DNA from: Bacteroidota bacterium
GTDB taxonomy: Bacteria > Bacteroidota > Bacteroidia > NS11-12g > UBA955
Direction: 5' to 3'
Assembly: GCA_030836345.1 (NCBI GenBank)
Contig: JAURQA010000180.1
Location: 1 to 7,795 of the forward strand
Length of the DNA stretch: 7,795 nt
The notes beneath the pieces were generated by a model. That model made no database searches, was not told the DNA's origin, and was given only the letters and a program-made list of their open reading frames with translations. Each line of letters opens with the position of its first letter. Within the stretch, counting starts at the first letter, position 1. Of the stretch, positions 1-7,078 are shown piece by piece. The position numbers and the translations under genes were made by a program.

Positions 1-553
1 AGACACCTTGAGTAGTAACCACACCCTCTAGTTCCATCATGGTGTTCATGATTTCCTTGCTTTTCTTTTGTTCAGGGGTTAACTCTACAGGCTCTTCCTT
101 TTTCTTCGAATCAGTATTCTTACTGTTCGGATTGTTGTTGTTATTGTTGTGATTATTGTTGTTTTTATTGGTATTTTTCTGGTTGTAATTGGTTTTATTA
201 TTCGTATTATTTCTATGCTCCCTAGGCTTGCGATCATCCTGTTTTGGACTATCAGATTTTGGGTAATTCGATCTATCAGACTGTGCATCTTCCCTTTGAG
301 GGGTATCGCTCTTATCGCCAGAAGCTTCTGAATGCACGGATTCCTTATCTTTCCGGGCACGTCTCTTTCTTTTCGGCTGCTCTTCTTTTCCCTCAATACT
401 TTCTGTAGCCAGAGGTGCAGATTCGGCAGCTCCTTTAATAGCATCGATAAGATCTTGCTTTTTTAATTTACTTATATTGGCAATGCCTAAGGCACTCGCC
501 ATTTGCTTAAGATTGGCTACACTCTGGGTGGCCAGTTTTGTTAAATCATTCAT
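1..553 (-). CDS. rho: Transcription termination factor Rho, N-terminal part (runs off the window)
   Basis: Rho is the cytoplasmic RNA-dependent ATPase/translocase that ends transcription of untranslated RNA. The frame starts at ATG 553-551 and stays open to the window edge, giving 184 codons. Residues 1-42 resemble a Rho_N (SAP-like helical) domain, with the pattern LKQMASALGI...LKKQDLIDAI. Residues 43-110 are charged and basic (KRKRRARKDK near 61-70). Residues 113-149 are asparagine-rich. Residues 170-184 (MNTMMELEGVVTTQGV) match the linker that in Bacteroidota Rho leads into the RNA-binding cold-shock-like domain. The ATPase core lies outside the window, so the call rests on the N-terminal domain, the linker and the characteristic Bacteroidota insert. 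A TAnnTTTG-type promoter lies about 54 bases upstream. The alternative, another SAP-domain protein with a disordered tail, is less likely because of the final linker motif. Confidence 0.85.
   Translation of the reverse strand, partial: MNDLTKLATQSVANLKQMASALGIANISKLKKQDLIDAIKGAAESAPLATESIEGKEEQPKRKRRARKDKESVHSEASGDKSDTPQREDAQSDRSNYPKSDSPKQDDRKPREHRNNTNNKTNYNQKNTNKNNNNHNNNNNNPNSKNTDSKKKEEPVELTPEQKKSKEIMNTMMELEGVVTTQGV
106..217 (-). repeat. AAY-codon low-complexity tract encoding the Asn-rich segment of Rho
   Basis: Read on the minus strand, this stretch codes for about 37 residues (113-149 of Rho), of which 20 are asparagine, including runs of four and six interrupted by a single His. AAT and AAC codons are mixed, so it is not a pure DNA microsatellite. 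Selection on the protein or old expansion followed by synonymous drift would both explain this. Asn-rich and basic disordered inserts in this place are known from Bacteroidota Rho. Confidence 0.8.
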
Positions 554-606
554 TAAATGTGTTGTGATAGTAAAGGTAAACGAGCTCGATGGCCCATTCG
601 TTTAGG

Positions 607-638
607 CAAATGTATATCAAAACTTACAAATCCTAAAA
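607..638 (-). promoter_or_regulatory. Candidate Bacteroidota-type promoter for rho
   Basis: On the minus strand a perfect TAnnTTTG box (TACATTTG, 614-607) is preceded, after a 20-base spacer, by TTTT at 638-635, which matches three of four bases of the TTTG upstream box. It would start transcription near 600 and give a 5' leader of roughly 45-50 bases before the rho ATG. The downstream box is exact and the upstream box is weak, hence the moderate confidence. Confidence 0.5.
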
Positions 639-786
639 TAATTATATGTTTTTTTGATACACCGTCCCAAGGACCTTGCAAATCAACATATTAACTCTGT
701 TCAAAATAAACGAGTTATTCGCATAAATAAGTGCCTATGGAATAATTGTTGAAGTAACTGAAACAAACCACTGAATAAAGAAAAAA

Positions 787-1218
787 ATGAAATCCAGCCA
801 GATTCTCAAAAAAGAAATCACTTTGAAAGCTACCCAGGAAGAGGTTTGGGAAGCCCTAACTGATCCAATTAAGCTCAAACAAATGATGTTTGGATGCACA
901 GTTGTAACCAGCTGGGAAATAGGTAGTGAAATACTTTTTAAAGGAGAATGGAAGGGCATTGAGTTTGTTGACAAAGGACACATCCTAAACTTTGAAAAAG
1001 GGAAATCCTACGCCTATGATTATTGGAGTACCTTTTCCGGACTTCCCGATTCCCCTGAAAATTATTCGATGATTACGTTTGAATTAGAAGAAGTGAATAA
1101 TGGAACCCTACTATATTTAGAGCAGCATAATTTTGCCACAGAAACTGCCTATGAGCACTCTAACAAAAATTGGGACCAAGCCCTAAGCACATTGAAAGAA
1201 ATGCTTGAAAAGGAATAA
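787..1218 (+). CDS. AHSA1/SRPBCC (START-like) domain protein
   Basis: A 143-residue protein that fills a single SRPBCC/AHSA1 domain, the helix-grip fold with a deep hydrophobic ligand pocket. The N-terminal beta strand and first helix (ITLKATQEEVWEALTDP, about 11-27) are the family signature of an amphipathic strand followed by 'a..evW.altdp..l..w'. The C-terminal long helix (NWDQALSTLKEMLEK, about 128-142) matches the usual 'GW...l..L...le' ending. Between them lie alternating strands such as GSEILFKGEWKG and YSMITFELEE. Eukaryotic AHA1 C-terminal domains activate Hsp90, but bacterial single-domain members mostly have no assigned substrate, so no reaction is claimed. It is probably cytoplasmic, having no signal peptide or membrane segment. 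It stands alone, with an A-rich leader and no clear Shine-Dalgarno before the ATG, and a hairpin terminator directly after its stop. Confidence 0.88.
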   Translation: MKSSQILKKEITLKATQEEVWEALTDPIKLKQMMFGCTVVTSWEIGSEILFKGEWKGIEFVDKGHILNFEKGKSYAYDYWSTFSGLPDSPENYSMITFELEEVNNGTLLYLEQHNFATETAYEHSNKNWDQALSTLKEMLEKE

Positions 1219-1221
1219 TTT

Positions 1222-1244
1222 CCCAAATCTATCTTTGGGTTTTT
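1222..1244 (+). terminator. Intrinsic terminator after the SRPBCC gene
   Basis: CCCAAA (1222-1227), a six-base loop and TTTGGG (1234-1239) form a perfect six-pair stem. It starts three bases after the stop codon and is followed at once by five T (1240-1244). The position and T run fit a Rho-independent terminator for the 787-1218 gene, which separates it from rmuC. Confidence 0.75.
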
Positions 1245-1318
1245 ATTCCTGAAATAACCTAACTTCGAAACGACAGGATTCACAAATTACTCCTGAGCAC
1301 TCATACTAAAAAAATCAT

Positions 1319-2674
1319 ATGGATAACGAAATTCTCATCGGAATTATACTGCTTTTGGCAGTCATTAATACACTGCTGCTGATCAAGAAAAAACCACAGC
1401 AAGCACTCCCACTGGAGAAACTTAAAGAGATAGAAAACGCCGTCATCAAGTTTGACGCCGTTCTGGAAAGAAACGAAAAATCCATCAAAGATGAGTTTCA
1501 GCGCAATCGGCAAGAAAGCAGCGCATCTGCCAAAGAAAACCGCAATGAACTTACCAAAAACATGCGATCTTTTGCCGACACAAACACCATCAATAATAAA
1601 GATCTGAACGAGGGCATCCGTCAAAAATTTGAAGATTTTGGCAAGCAGCAAAGTGATTTGAGCAAACTGTCTGTTCAAAGCATTAAAGAGGTAAAGGATA
1701 GCATAGAGAAACAACTGCATGCCATACGCGAAGACAATACACAGCAGTTATCAGAAATGAGAAAAACAGTCGATGAAAAGCTGCAAACCACTCTTGAAAA
1801 ACGCCTCGGAGAATCCTTTAAACTGGTGAGTGAACGTCTAGAACAAGTGCATAAAGGATTGGGCGAAATGCAAAATATAGCCACTGGTGTTGGCGATTTG
1901 AAAAAGGTATTATCCAATGTAAAAACAAGAGGAATTCTGGGTGAATATCAACTGGAGAACATTCTTGAACAACTCTTAACCACAGATCAATATTCAAAAA
2001 ATGTAGCCACCAAAAAAGGAAGTCAAGCGCATGTTGAGTTTGCCATTAAATTACCGGGAAAGGATAGCGATGAAGATGTATGGATGCCTATTGACTCTAA
2101 ATTCCCGATAGAAAACTATGAAATACTACAAAATGCCTATGAAGGAGGAGAAAAAGAAATCATCGCAAGTGCCCAAAAAGTGCTGCTAAAAACAGTGGAA
2201 TCCTTCGCCAAAGACATTAGTGAAAAATACCTTGATCCTCCGCATACTACGGACTTTGCCATTATGTTTTTACCCATTGAGAGTTTGTATGCAGAAGTGT
2301 TAAGGCATCCTGGCCTTTTTGAATTATTGCAACGTAAATATCGCATTACCATTACTGGCCCTACCACCCTCTCTGCCCTATTAAATAGCTTGCAAATGGG
2401 TTTTAGAACCCTGGCAGTTCAAAGACGAAGCAGTGAAGTATGGAAAATTCTTGAAGCCGTTAAGACGGAGTTTGACAAATTCTCAGACCAGCTAGAAAAA
2501 GTAGATAAACAATTAAATACAGCTTCTAAATCCTTGGATGAACTGCGCCATACGCGAACCAATGTGATGAGCCGAAAATTAAAAGATGTGGGAACTATAG
2601 AAGCCGTTGAAGCCAAGAAAATATTGGAACTCCCTTCAATAGAGAGTTCGGAAGAAGCCGACGCTAAGGAATAA
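1319..2674 (+). CDS. rmuC: DNA recombination protein RmuC homologue, membrane-anchored
   Basis: A protein of 451 residues, the usual length for RmuC. Residues 4-22 form an N-terminal membrane anchor followed by KKK, residues 33-190 are a long charged coiled-coil region, and residues about 190-410 are the RmuC core. Recognisable core motifs are GILGEYQLENILEQ (205-218), WMPIDSKFPIENYE (255-268), DPPHTTDFAIMFLPIE (306-321) and a block ending in SLQMGFRTLAVQRRS (357-371). The core is related to PD-(D/E)XK-type nucleases; PIDSKFP would supply an acidic and a lysine residue of such a site. In E. coli, loss of RmuC changes the rate of short inversions between inverted repeats, but the biochemistry is poorly defined. 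The ATG at 1319 is chosen because the anchor follows it directly. A weak promoter match (TTTG 1234-1237, 22-base spacer, TAACTTCG 1260-1267) overlaps the preceding terminator. Confidence 0.95.
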   Translation: MDNEILIGIILLLAVINTLLLIKKKPQQALPLEKLKEIENAVIKFDAVLERNEKSIKDEFQRNRQESSASAKENRNELTKNMRSFADTNTINNKDLNEGIRQKFEDFGKQQSDLSKLSVQSIKEVKDSIEKQLHAIREDNTQQLSEMRKTVDEKLQTTLEKRLGESFKLVSERLEQVHKGLGEMQNIATGVGDLKKVLSNVKTRGILGEYQLENILEQLLTTDQYSKNVATKKGSQAHVEFAIKLPGKDSDEDVWMPIDSKFPIENYEILQNAYEGGEKEIIASAQKVLLKTVESFAKDISEKYLDPPHTTDFAIMFLPIESLYAEVLRHPGLFELLQRKYRITITGPTTLSALLNSLQMGFRTLAVQRRSSEVWKILEAVKTEFDKFSDQLEKVDKQLNTASKSLDELRHTRTNVMSRKLKDVGTIEAVEAKKILELPSIESSEEADAKE

Positions 2675-2828
2675 AAACAGTAAAGCAAATAAAGGCCGCC
2701 TTTCCTAGATATTGTAAGTAATTTGCAATAGCACGCTGCGATAAAAATGCAATCTTAGCAGACGTTTGGCGAGCTTTTTCAATCAAATAATTGATGTGTT
2801 TATGATTATTGTATATATCAATCCACAT
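2664..2828 (-). CDS. Possible small protein of 54 residues, unrecognised
   Basis: An open frame from ATG 2828-2826 to TAG 2666-2664 converges on rmuC and overlaps its last 11 bases. It sits in a gap that is otherwise empty. The peptide begins MWIDIYNNHKHINYLIEKAR, continues with a plausible amphipathic helix (SQRAIANYLQYLGKAA) and ends in a hydrophobic stretch (FICFTVFIP). AAAAGGA stands just before the ATG, an unusually good ribosome-binding-like sequence for this window though closely spaced. The middle of the frame (about 2710-2775) is noticeably more GC-rich than the flanking intergenic DNA, as coding DNA here tends to be. I recognise no family, and no clear promoter is visible. It could instead be a decayed gene remnant or chance. 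Confidence 0.3.
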   Translation of the reverse strand: MWIDIYNNHKHINYLIEKARQTSAKIAFLSQRAIANYLQYLGKAAFICFTVFIP

Positions 2829-2991
2829 TTCCTTTTAGGTGTTTAATGAATGCCTTATTCCCTCAAGAAATCTCAAACAAATAACTTTTCTAACTTGGTT
2901 AAATGATCATACAATATTTATGGAATAGTTATTGTTTCATTAGAATCACTCGGTTTCACAGAGAAGCCTAAACCTATAAATCATCCAACTA
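2675..2991. other. Intergenic region between rmuC and the secreted-protein gene
   Basis: Apart from the possible minus-strand small gene described at 2664-2828, I see nothing well supported here. There is a short palindrome AAAGG-CCG-CCTTT at 2691-2703 without a T run, an AT-rich ATCAA/TTGAT inverted pair near 2788-2803, and an ATGATCAT palindrome near 2907. Two imperfect TAnnTTTG-like boxes (TAACTTTT at 2882 and TAACTTGG at 2891) lie about 100 bases before the next gene but lack a matching upstream TTTG. The region must contain the promoter of the 2998-4122 gene; I cannot place it. Confidence 0.6.
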
Positions 2992-2997
2992 TTGAAA

Positions 2998-4122
2998 ATG
3001 AATAAAAATCTTTTTTTAGCCGCCTTTTTAGTAAATATCTCGTTTGCTTTTGCAGACAGACCCTCCATATTTGTAGATATAAGCAGTGCTGACACAGTAC
3101 TTCAAATACAGTCTCATTTGCGGTGGAACGTAGCGAAAGACTCTGCTCTTTCTATGCCCTACATCTCGGGAAATGATACCTTGATTACGAGAAAATATAC
3201 TTTGGGGGAAAAACGCATAACGATTGATTTATTTTTCCCAAAACAAGAGAACGGTCGAAGATTAAATGCGAGTACTACAGTTCACATTAACGCATTCGTG
3301 AATGGCAAGGAAGTGATCCGCACCCAACACTTTGGCCAACACTCGGAAGGATATGTTCCACGCGAGAGCAGTATTTTGTGTCGACCAGATAAGATTATAA
3401 TTTCTCTTAACAGTAAAAAAGAGGTACAGGTTAATGTTCAAGGAGTATTTATACCTTCAAAGAGAATGCACACGATACGTGCTTTGCCCTATTCAGAAGA
3501 ACGATTTTCCCTGAATTATCAATTGCCTTCAGAGGAAGTAAATGACAGGCAGATTACACAAGCTGTTCTGGAAAATGGTCCAATACCGTCCCCCATTAAT
3601 TTTGTGGAAGAGACCATAAGAATGGACGCCTTGAATAGAACAGCCACGTATACATTCCAATTGAATCTAAATCCCAATTCGACTGAAGAGATTTACCATA
3701 ACGGATATAACTCATTGCTTTTTTGCACGGAAAAGACAAATGAATCTAAAATGTCTGAACATTCCAATATCATGATAGATATACTTAAGACTTACAAGAA
3801 TCAAAGTACCATCCGATTTTTCAAACGAAATATCCAATTCAGCAATACTATAGAATTTACTCCAAAACAACTGGTCAAAACAGGTAATTACACCTTTAAA
3901 TTAACGAATAGCACCCCGAATTATGCCATTATAAATGGAATGAAGGTATTAAACCCTATCCATCAAACCTCTATAAAAATTAGTCTCCTTCCCCATTGGA
4001 CAGTTGAATCTGTAGAAGTTGGCGAAGACAATCAATACAAAAAAGAGAAGGGCTCTCTCTACCTTTTTGGCGATGGTTTAAGCCCAATAACATATAGCAT
4101 TCATATTCGAGAAAATAAATAA
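2998..4122 (+). CDS. Secreted beta-rich protein of unknown function
   Basis: I do not recognise this gene. From the ATG at 2998 it codes for 374 residues; an in-frame TTG two codons earlier is possible but less likely. Residues 1-19 form a classical signal peptide (two lysine/asparagine pairs, a hydrophobic core, then FAFA before Asp20). There is no lipobox, so the product should be periplasmic, outer-surface or secreted. The rest alternates hydrophobic and polar residues in beta-strand fashion with many Asn, Thr and Ser (for example TATYTFQLNLNPNS about 215-228 and KTGNYTFKLTNSTPN about 294-308), suggesting several beta-sandwich modules. There are only two cysteines (128 and 243), which could pair. 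I see no catalytic motif, no sugar-binding signature I can name and no C-terminal type IX sorting domain. It is monocistronic and convergent with the next gene. Confidence 0.8.
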   Translation: MNKNLFLAAFLVNISFAFADRPSIFVDISSADTVLQIQSHLRWNVAKDSALSMPYISGNDTLITRKYTLGEKRITIDLFFPKQENGRRLNASTTVHINAFVNGKEVIRTQHFGQHSEGYVPRESSILCRPDKIIISLNSKKEVQVNVQGVFIPSKRMHTIRALPYSEERFSLNYQLPSEEVNDRQITQAVLENGPIPSPINFVEETIRMDALNRTATYTFQLNLNPNSTEEIYHNGYNSLLFCTEKTNESKMSEHSNIMIDILKTYKNQSTIRFFKRNIQFSNTIEFTPKQLVKTGNYTFKLTNSTPNYAIINGMKVLNPIHQTSIKISLLPHWTVESVEVGEDNQYKKEKGSLYLFGDGLSPITYSIHIRENK

Positions 4123-4183
4123 AGCAGCTCTGCTCTTAGGCCAATTCGTATTTGTACCCATTACGATCAGCCTGTAAGACAAA

Positions 4184-4570
4184 TTATTTCAACGTATTAA
4201 AATTTGAAATAGCCTTAAAATGTGGGGCATTAATCTTTTGTACTCTTTGTCGCAAAGCCTCACTAGCGTTACCAAAAACCTCTAAACTCACAAAGGTCCT
4301 GTATTCATTGAGGGCAGGAGCAAATGGTTTGTAATTGTCGAAGTGAAACAATACTGCTTCTGAATTTACGTAAGTTTCAAAAACCTTAATAGTGTCTGAA
4401 TTCTCTGAAAGGTACCAATCATACTGAAGCATACCCTGCTCTGTTTTGACGCAGTGTTTCTGTAATTCTTGTACAGCTGCTTTCAGCTCAGACAATCGAT
4501 TGTCGAGTAATCTTAATGTGGCTATAAGTATAATTCGATCTTCCATTTCTAAAAGACACGAACTTAGCAT
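4184..4570 (-). CDS. Antibiotic biosynthesis monooxygenase (ABM)-like dimeric alpha/beta-barrel protein
   Basis: A small protein of 128 residues from the ATG at 4570, or 120 from the ATG at 4546. The second is the better start biologically, because EDRIILIATLRL, the first strand of the ferredoxin-like fold, follows it directly. The order strand, helix (RLSELKAAVQELQKHC), strand (GMLQYDWYLSE), strand (TIKVFETYVNSEAVLFHFD), helix (FAPALNEY) matches ABM/YgiN-type domains, which work as dimers. Members include quinol monooxygenases and many uncharacterised proteins, so substrate and even enzymatic activity are unknown. It is cytoplasmic. It follows the tRNA-Ser terminator on the same strand, so it should have its own promoter. 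The closest match is TATAATTTG at 4604-4596, which has one base too many between TA and TTTG. It converges on the secreted-protein gene. Confidence 0.75.
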   Translation of the reverse strand: MLSSCLLEMEDRIILIATLRLLDNRLSELKAAVQELQKHCVKTEQGMLQYDWYLSENSDTIKVFETYVNSEAVLFHFDNYKPFAPALNEYRTFVSLEVFGNASEALRQRVQKINAPHFKAISNFNTLK

Positions 4571-4632
4571 GGCTTTGCGATATAACCATAAAGGACAAAT
4601 TATATACAGAATTAAGAAAAACCAATAAGCAT

Positions 4633-4656
4633 AAAAAAACCCGCTGTTGCGGGTTT
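4633..4656 (-). terminator. Intrinsic terminator after tRNA-Ser
   Basis: A perfect eight-pair stem AAACCCGC/GCGGGTTT (4637-4644 with 4649-4656) closes a four-base loop. Read on the minus strand it is followed by seven T (4639-4633, sharing the stem base). It lies 14 bases after the mature 3' end of the tRNA and is the strongest terminator in the window. On the plus strand the T run is broken by a C, so it should work mainly for the minus strand. Confidence 0.9.
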
Positions 4657-4670
4657 CTTTGCTTGGTTTG

Positions 4671-4755
4671 CGGAGAGAGAGGGATTCGAACCCCCGGACC
4701 TGTTACAGACTCTAGTTTTCAAGACTAGCGCATTAAACCGCTCTGCCATCTCTCC
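4671..4755 (-). tRNA. trnS: tRNA-Ser(UGA)
   Basis: The minus strand folds into an 85-base class II tRNA. The seven-pair acceptor stem is GGAGAGA/TCTCTCC (4755-4749 with 4678-4672). The anticodon stem CTAGT/ACTAG closes the loop CTTGAAA, with anticodon TGA at 4721-4719. There is a long variable region of about 16 bases, and a T arm with TTCGAAT at 4690-4684. The discriminator base is G (4671), as expected for serine tRNAs. The next bases are CAA, so the CCA end is not encoded and must be added enzymatically. It decodes UCA and related serine codons. Confidence 0.97.
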
Positions 4756-4767
4756 GGTAATGAGGGG

Positions 4768-4775
4768 CAAAAATA
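4768..4775 (-). promoter_or_regulatory. Promoter box of tRNA-Ser
   Basis: TATTTTTG on the minus strand is an exact TAnnTTTG downstream box and ends 12 bases before the mature tRNA. That predicts a leader of only a few bases for RNase P to remove. No good TTTG upstream box is seen at the expected distance. With the terminator at 4633-4656 it makes the tRNA an independent unit, although the operon upstream has no obvious terminator and may read into it. Confidence 0.6.
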
Positions 4776-4826
4776 AGAGTATTCCTTATATTTTACCACC
4801 TAATTCTAAAATTCTTTAAAAATAAA

Positions 4827-6515
4827 TTATAAGTGCAACTCTTTCTCTATTTGACTCATGAGTCCCGAAATATATGTACTGCTAAAGTTGAACTCTGCTC
4901 CGGCAGTTTTATATATTTCTGGAATCGATCGGGTGTACCCCAATGTTAAAGCCTCTTTATACTGCCTTATTGCTGTACTGCCATTCTTTAAGTAATTATT
5001 CCAAACACCTAAGGCGCCCAATTGAGCAAAGCCGTATTCGATGTAATAAAAGGGAACTTCAAAAATATGCAGCTGCCTGTGCCAGCTGAAGGTTAAAGCG
5101 TCCATATAATCTGTATAGTCCACCATTCCGGTGCCATAGTCTTTGTTTAGACTCAGCCATTTCGCTTCCCGTTCTTGCCGGGTATGCTCAGGATTGGTAT
5201 AGATCCAATGCTGAAAAGCATCTACCTGCGCAATCCATGATAATGTACCTGGAACGCCTTGCAATTGCTCCTCACGGGCGCGTTTTAATTCCGCCCCATC
5301 GGTAAAGAAATATTTCCAGCCGTCCATGGATAATAATTCCATGCTCATGCTGGCCAGTTCCGCTACCTCGCTCGGTGTATCCTTGTATGCGTTAAGTTTT
5401 AAAGGAGCCATTAAAAAGCTATGAATGGCATGGCCGCCCTCATGAACCATGGTTTCCAAATCCCGCATATTGCCGGTAGCATTCATGAAAATAAAAGGCA
5501 TATTGGTTTTGGCCAATGGATAATTATAGCCTCCCGGTGCTTTTCCCATGCGACTTTCTAAATCCAAGAATTTTTTATCGCGCATAGTAGCAATGCAGTT
5601 GCCAAAATATTCATCCAAATCATTGAAACAGTGAATGGTATTCTCAATCAAATCTGCTGATGCTTCAAAAGGTTTTAAGGGGTCTAGGCCTTGCGGATGG
5701 ACCGCGGTATCCCATGGCATAAGTGTGTTTAGGTTCATCTGAACCTTTCGTTGAGCCACTTGCTTTTTTACCACAGGCACCACATTGTTTTTTACTGATT
5801 CATGGAAATCGTAACAGTCTTGCACCGAATAGTCAAAACGGCACATGGCTACAAACATGTAATCTCTAAAATTATCAAAGCCGGCATTTACCGCCACCTG
5901 ATGCCGGAGCTGGATCATATCATCCAAGATGCCCTCCAACTGTTCTTTGGACTCCAAACGCTTATTTGAAATGGCTTTCCAAGCCTCCTCACGCAGGGGA
6001 CGATCTGTTTTTAACAAATAATTACTCGCTTGCTGCATGGTTTGCTCTTTCCCTTCAATGGTAATGGACATTCCACCCATTACGGAGCCATACTCTTGCG
6101 CCAGTGTAGCCAGTTTAGCATTCAGCTCAATATTCTCTTCGCGGTATAAATCCACCGCACTCTTTAACGATTTAAAGTAAATGGCATCCTCTTCAGCCGT
6201 CAATACCGCTCGGGCAACTGGGCTATCTACAATTTTTTTGTTTATTTGATTACCAAATGGGGCAATTTTGGGTTGAATCTCCGTTACAAACTCTTCATAA
6301 GCCTTGTTATGCTCCTCATTGGCCGTATCGCAAGTCATATGGATGTATCGCCAAGCCATATCCTCGCTAATGGCTGATTCAAAATCACTTACATTTTTGA
6401 GGAAAGCGCGGAGGGCCTCCTCCGTTTCAATGGGAGAGGCAATTAAATCCTGATACAGCGCTATTAACTGTTCAGTATCCTTCACCTTAAAGTCGGATGG
6501 TAAGTTAAAACTCAT
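4827..6515 (-). CDS. pepF: M3 family oligoendopeptidase (PepF-like zinc metallopeptidase)
   Basis: A 562-residue cytoplasmic peptidase that should cleave short peptides inside a closed channel. The zinc motif HEGGH is at residues 358-362 (5444-5430), with Glu359 the general base. PSEVAELASMSMELL follows 19 residues later and should supply the third zinc ligand, probably Glu386. FYYIEYGFAQLGALG at 489-503 matches the C-terminal M3 substrate/transition-state region rich in Tyr. No signal peptide is present. The start at 6515 (MSFNLPSDF) is chosen because the longer frame to 6575 would overlap the upstream gene by 50 bases. The chosen start leaves a 10-base gap and gives the length usual for Bacteroidota members. 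It is the last gene of a three-gene operon and is followed by 71 bases and then tRNA-Ser. All expected motifs are intact. Confidence 0.93.
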   Translation of the reverse strand: MSFNLPSDFKVKDTEQLIALYQDLIASPIETEEALRAFLKNVSDFESAISEDMAWRYIHMTCDTANEEHNKAYEEFVTEIQPKIAPFGNQINKKIVDSPVARAVLTAEEDAIYFKSLKSAVDLYREENIELNAKLATLAQEYGSVMGGMSITIEGKEQTMQQASNYLLKTDRPLREEAWKAISNKRLESKEQLEGILDDMIQLRHQVAVNAGFDNFRDYMFVAMCRFDYSVQDCYDFHESVKNNVVPVVKKQVAQRKVQMNLNTLMPWDTAVHPQGLDPLKPFEASADLIENTIHCFNDLDEYFGNCIATMRDKKFLDLESRMGKAPGGYNYPLAKTNMPFIFMNATGNMRDLETMVHEGGHAIHSFLMAPLKLNAYKDTPSEVAELASMSMELLSMDGWKYFFTDGAELKRAREEQLQGVPGTLSWIAQVDAFQHWIYTNPEHTRQEREAKWLSLNKDYGTGMVDYTDYMDALTFSWHRQLHIFEVPFYYIEYGFAQLGALGVWNNYLKNGSTAIRQYKEALTLGYTRSIPEIYKTAGAEFNFSSTYISGLMSQIEKELHL

Positions 6516-6525
6516 AAGTGTATAC

Positions 6526-7071
6526 TTACTTTCCTCGGTTGGAATTTTTTGGAACTTTAGAAGCACCTCCGGCACCTTTCGATACTTTAGGGGCTTTCTT
6601 TACTGCTTTTTTAGGAGCCGCTTTCTTTGCCGCTTTCGTTTCTATAGTTGCAACTGCCTCTTCGGTTTCTCCCTCCTCTTTACCCAAGGAATCAAAGTCT
6701 AATTCGCCTTTAACCATATGATACCATTGAAACATTTTTTTCATGTCGCTGATGTAAACGCGTTCCCTATCGTAGGTATTGGCAACTGCCTCTAAACCTG
6801 CCTCTAGCTCTGTCTTAGAAGACTTATGCGTTGGAAGTTCTTCTTTCGCATCCTCTTTCTTTTTTAAGCGCTTAAATACTTCCCATAAAGGCAAATCCCC
6901 TTCCTCGGTATAAATACTAATATCATTTAAATTAGAAGCTCGGTGACGCAAGCCTGTGGATGTTCTTTTTTTAGTTTGCACATTCTCTAAAACAAGCCCT
7001 GTCTTATGACGGCTAATTACTTTATGAACGCCAGGCATGCCTGAAACTGATACTATATCTGTTAATTTCAT
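6526..7071 (-). CDS. DUF5606 protein with a lysine/alanine-rich C-terminal tail
   Basis: A 181-residue cytoplasmic protein. Residues 1-115 fit DUF5606, a family of unknown function found in Bacteroidota: an N-terminal 'MKLtDIvsvSGmPGvhKvi' beta-rich segment, IYTEEGDLPLWEVF (53-66), and the conserved DRERVYISDMKKMFQWYHM (101-119). Residues about 121-139 are acidic. Residues 145-181 are Lys/Ala/Pro/Gly-rich (AAKKAAPKKAVKKAPK), like histone H1 and bacterial Hc1-type tails. The tail suggests nucleic-acid binding, but this is inference; such tails are also seen on ribosome-associated and other Bacteroidota proteins. It lies 7 bases after the cytochrome lipoprotein and 10 bases before the M3 peptidase, so the three are probably translated from one mRNA. 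No ribosome-binding sequence is apparent. Confidence 0.85.
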   Translation of the reverse strand: MKLTDIVSVSGMPGVHKVISRHKTGLVLENVQTKKRTSTGLRHRASNLNDISIYTEEGDLPLWEVFKRLKKKEDAKEELPTHKSSKTELEAGLEAVANTYDRERVYISDMKKMFQWYHMVKGELDFDSLGKEEGETEEAVATIETKAAKKAAPKKAVKKAPKVSKGAGGASKVPKNSNRGK

Positions 7072-7078
7072 TTATTTT

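Noticed and set aside
149..331. Open frame on the plus strand opposite rho, rich in Ile, Val and Phe
   Set aside because: It is the complement of the Asn/Lys-rich rho codons, which produces artificial hydrophobic peptides; the rho frame is continuous and recognisable.
640..786. Promoter search for the SRPBCC gene
   Set aside because: Only partial matches (TATGTTTT near 645, TAACTCTG near 692) were found, neither with a properly spaced upstream TTTG.
1301..1917. Minus-strand open frames opposite rmuC
   Set aside because: The plus strand codes for a complete RmuC with all expected motifs; the antisense peptides resemble no protein.
2691..2703. AAAGG-CCG-CCTTT hairpin as an rmuC terminator
   Set aside because: The loop is three bases, the stem five pairs, and no T run follows on either strand.
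4110..4137. AGCA-GCTC-TGCT hairpin between the secreted-protein and ABM-like genes as a terminator
   Set aside because: The stem is only four pairs and partly overlaps the stop of the 2998-4122 gene. A T-rich stretch follows on the minus strand, so a weak terminator for the ABM-like gene remains possible, but it is too weak to annotate.
4152..4628. Plus-strand open frames opposite the ABM-like gene
   Set aside because: They lie antisense to a recognisable domain and show no family pattern or start signal.
4671..4755. tRNA-Ser as an integration site for a mobile element
   Set aside because: No integrase gene, no repeated copy of the tRNA 3' end and no atypical flanking DNA are visible.
6518..6721. 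Plus-strand Ala/Phe-rich open frame opposite the DUF5606 tail
   Set aside because: It is the reverse complement of Lys/Ala repeat codons; the minus-strand gene is well supported.
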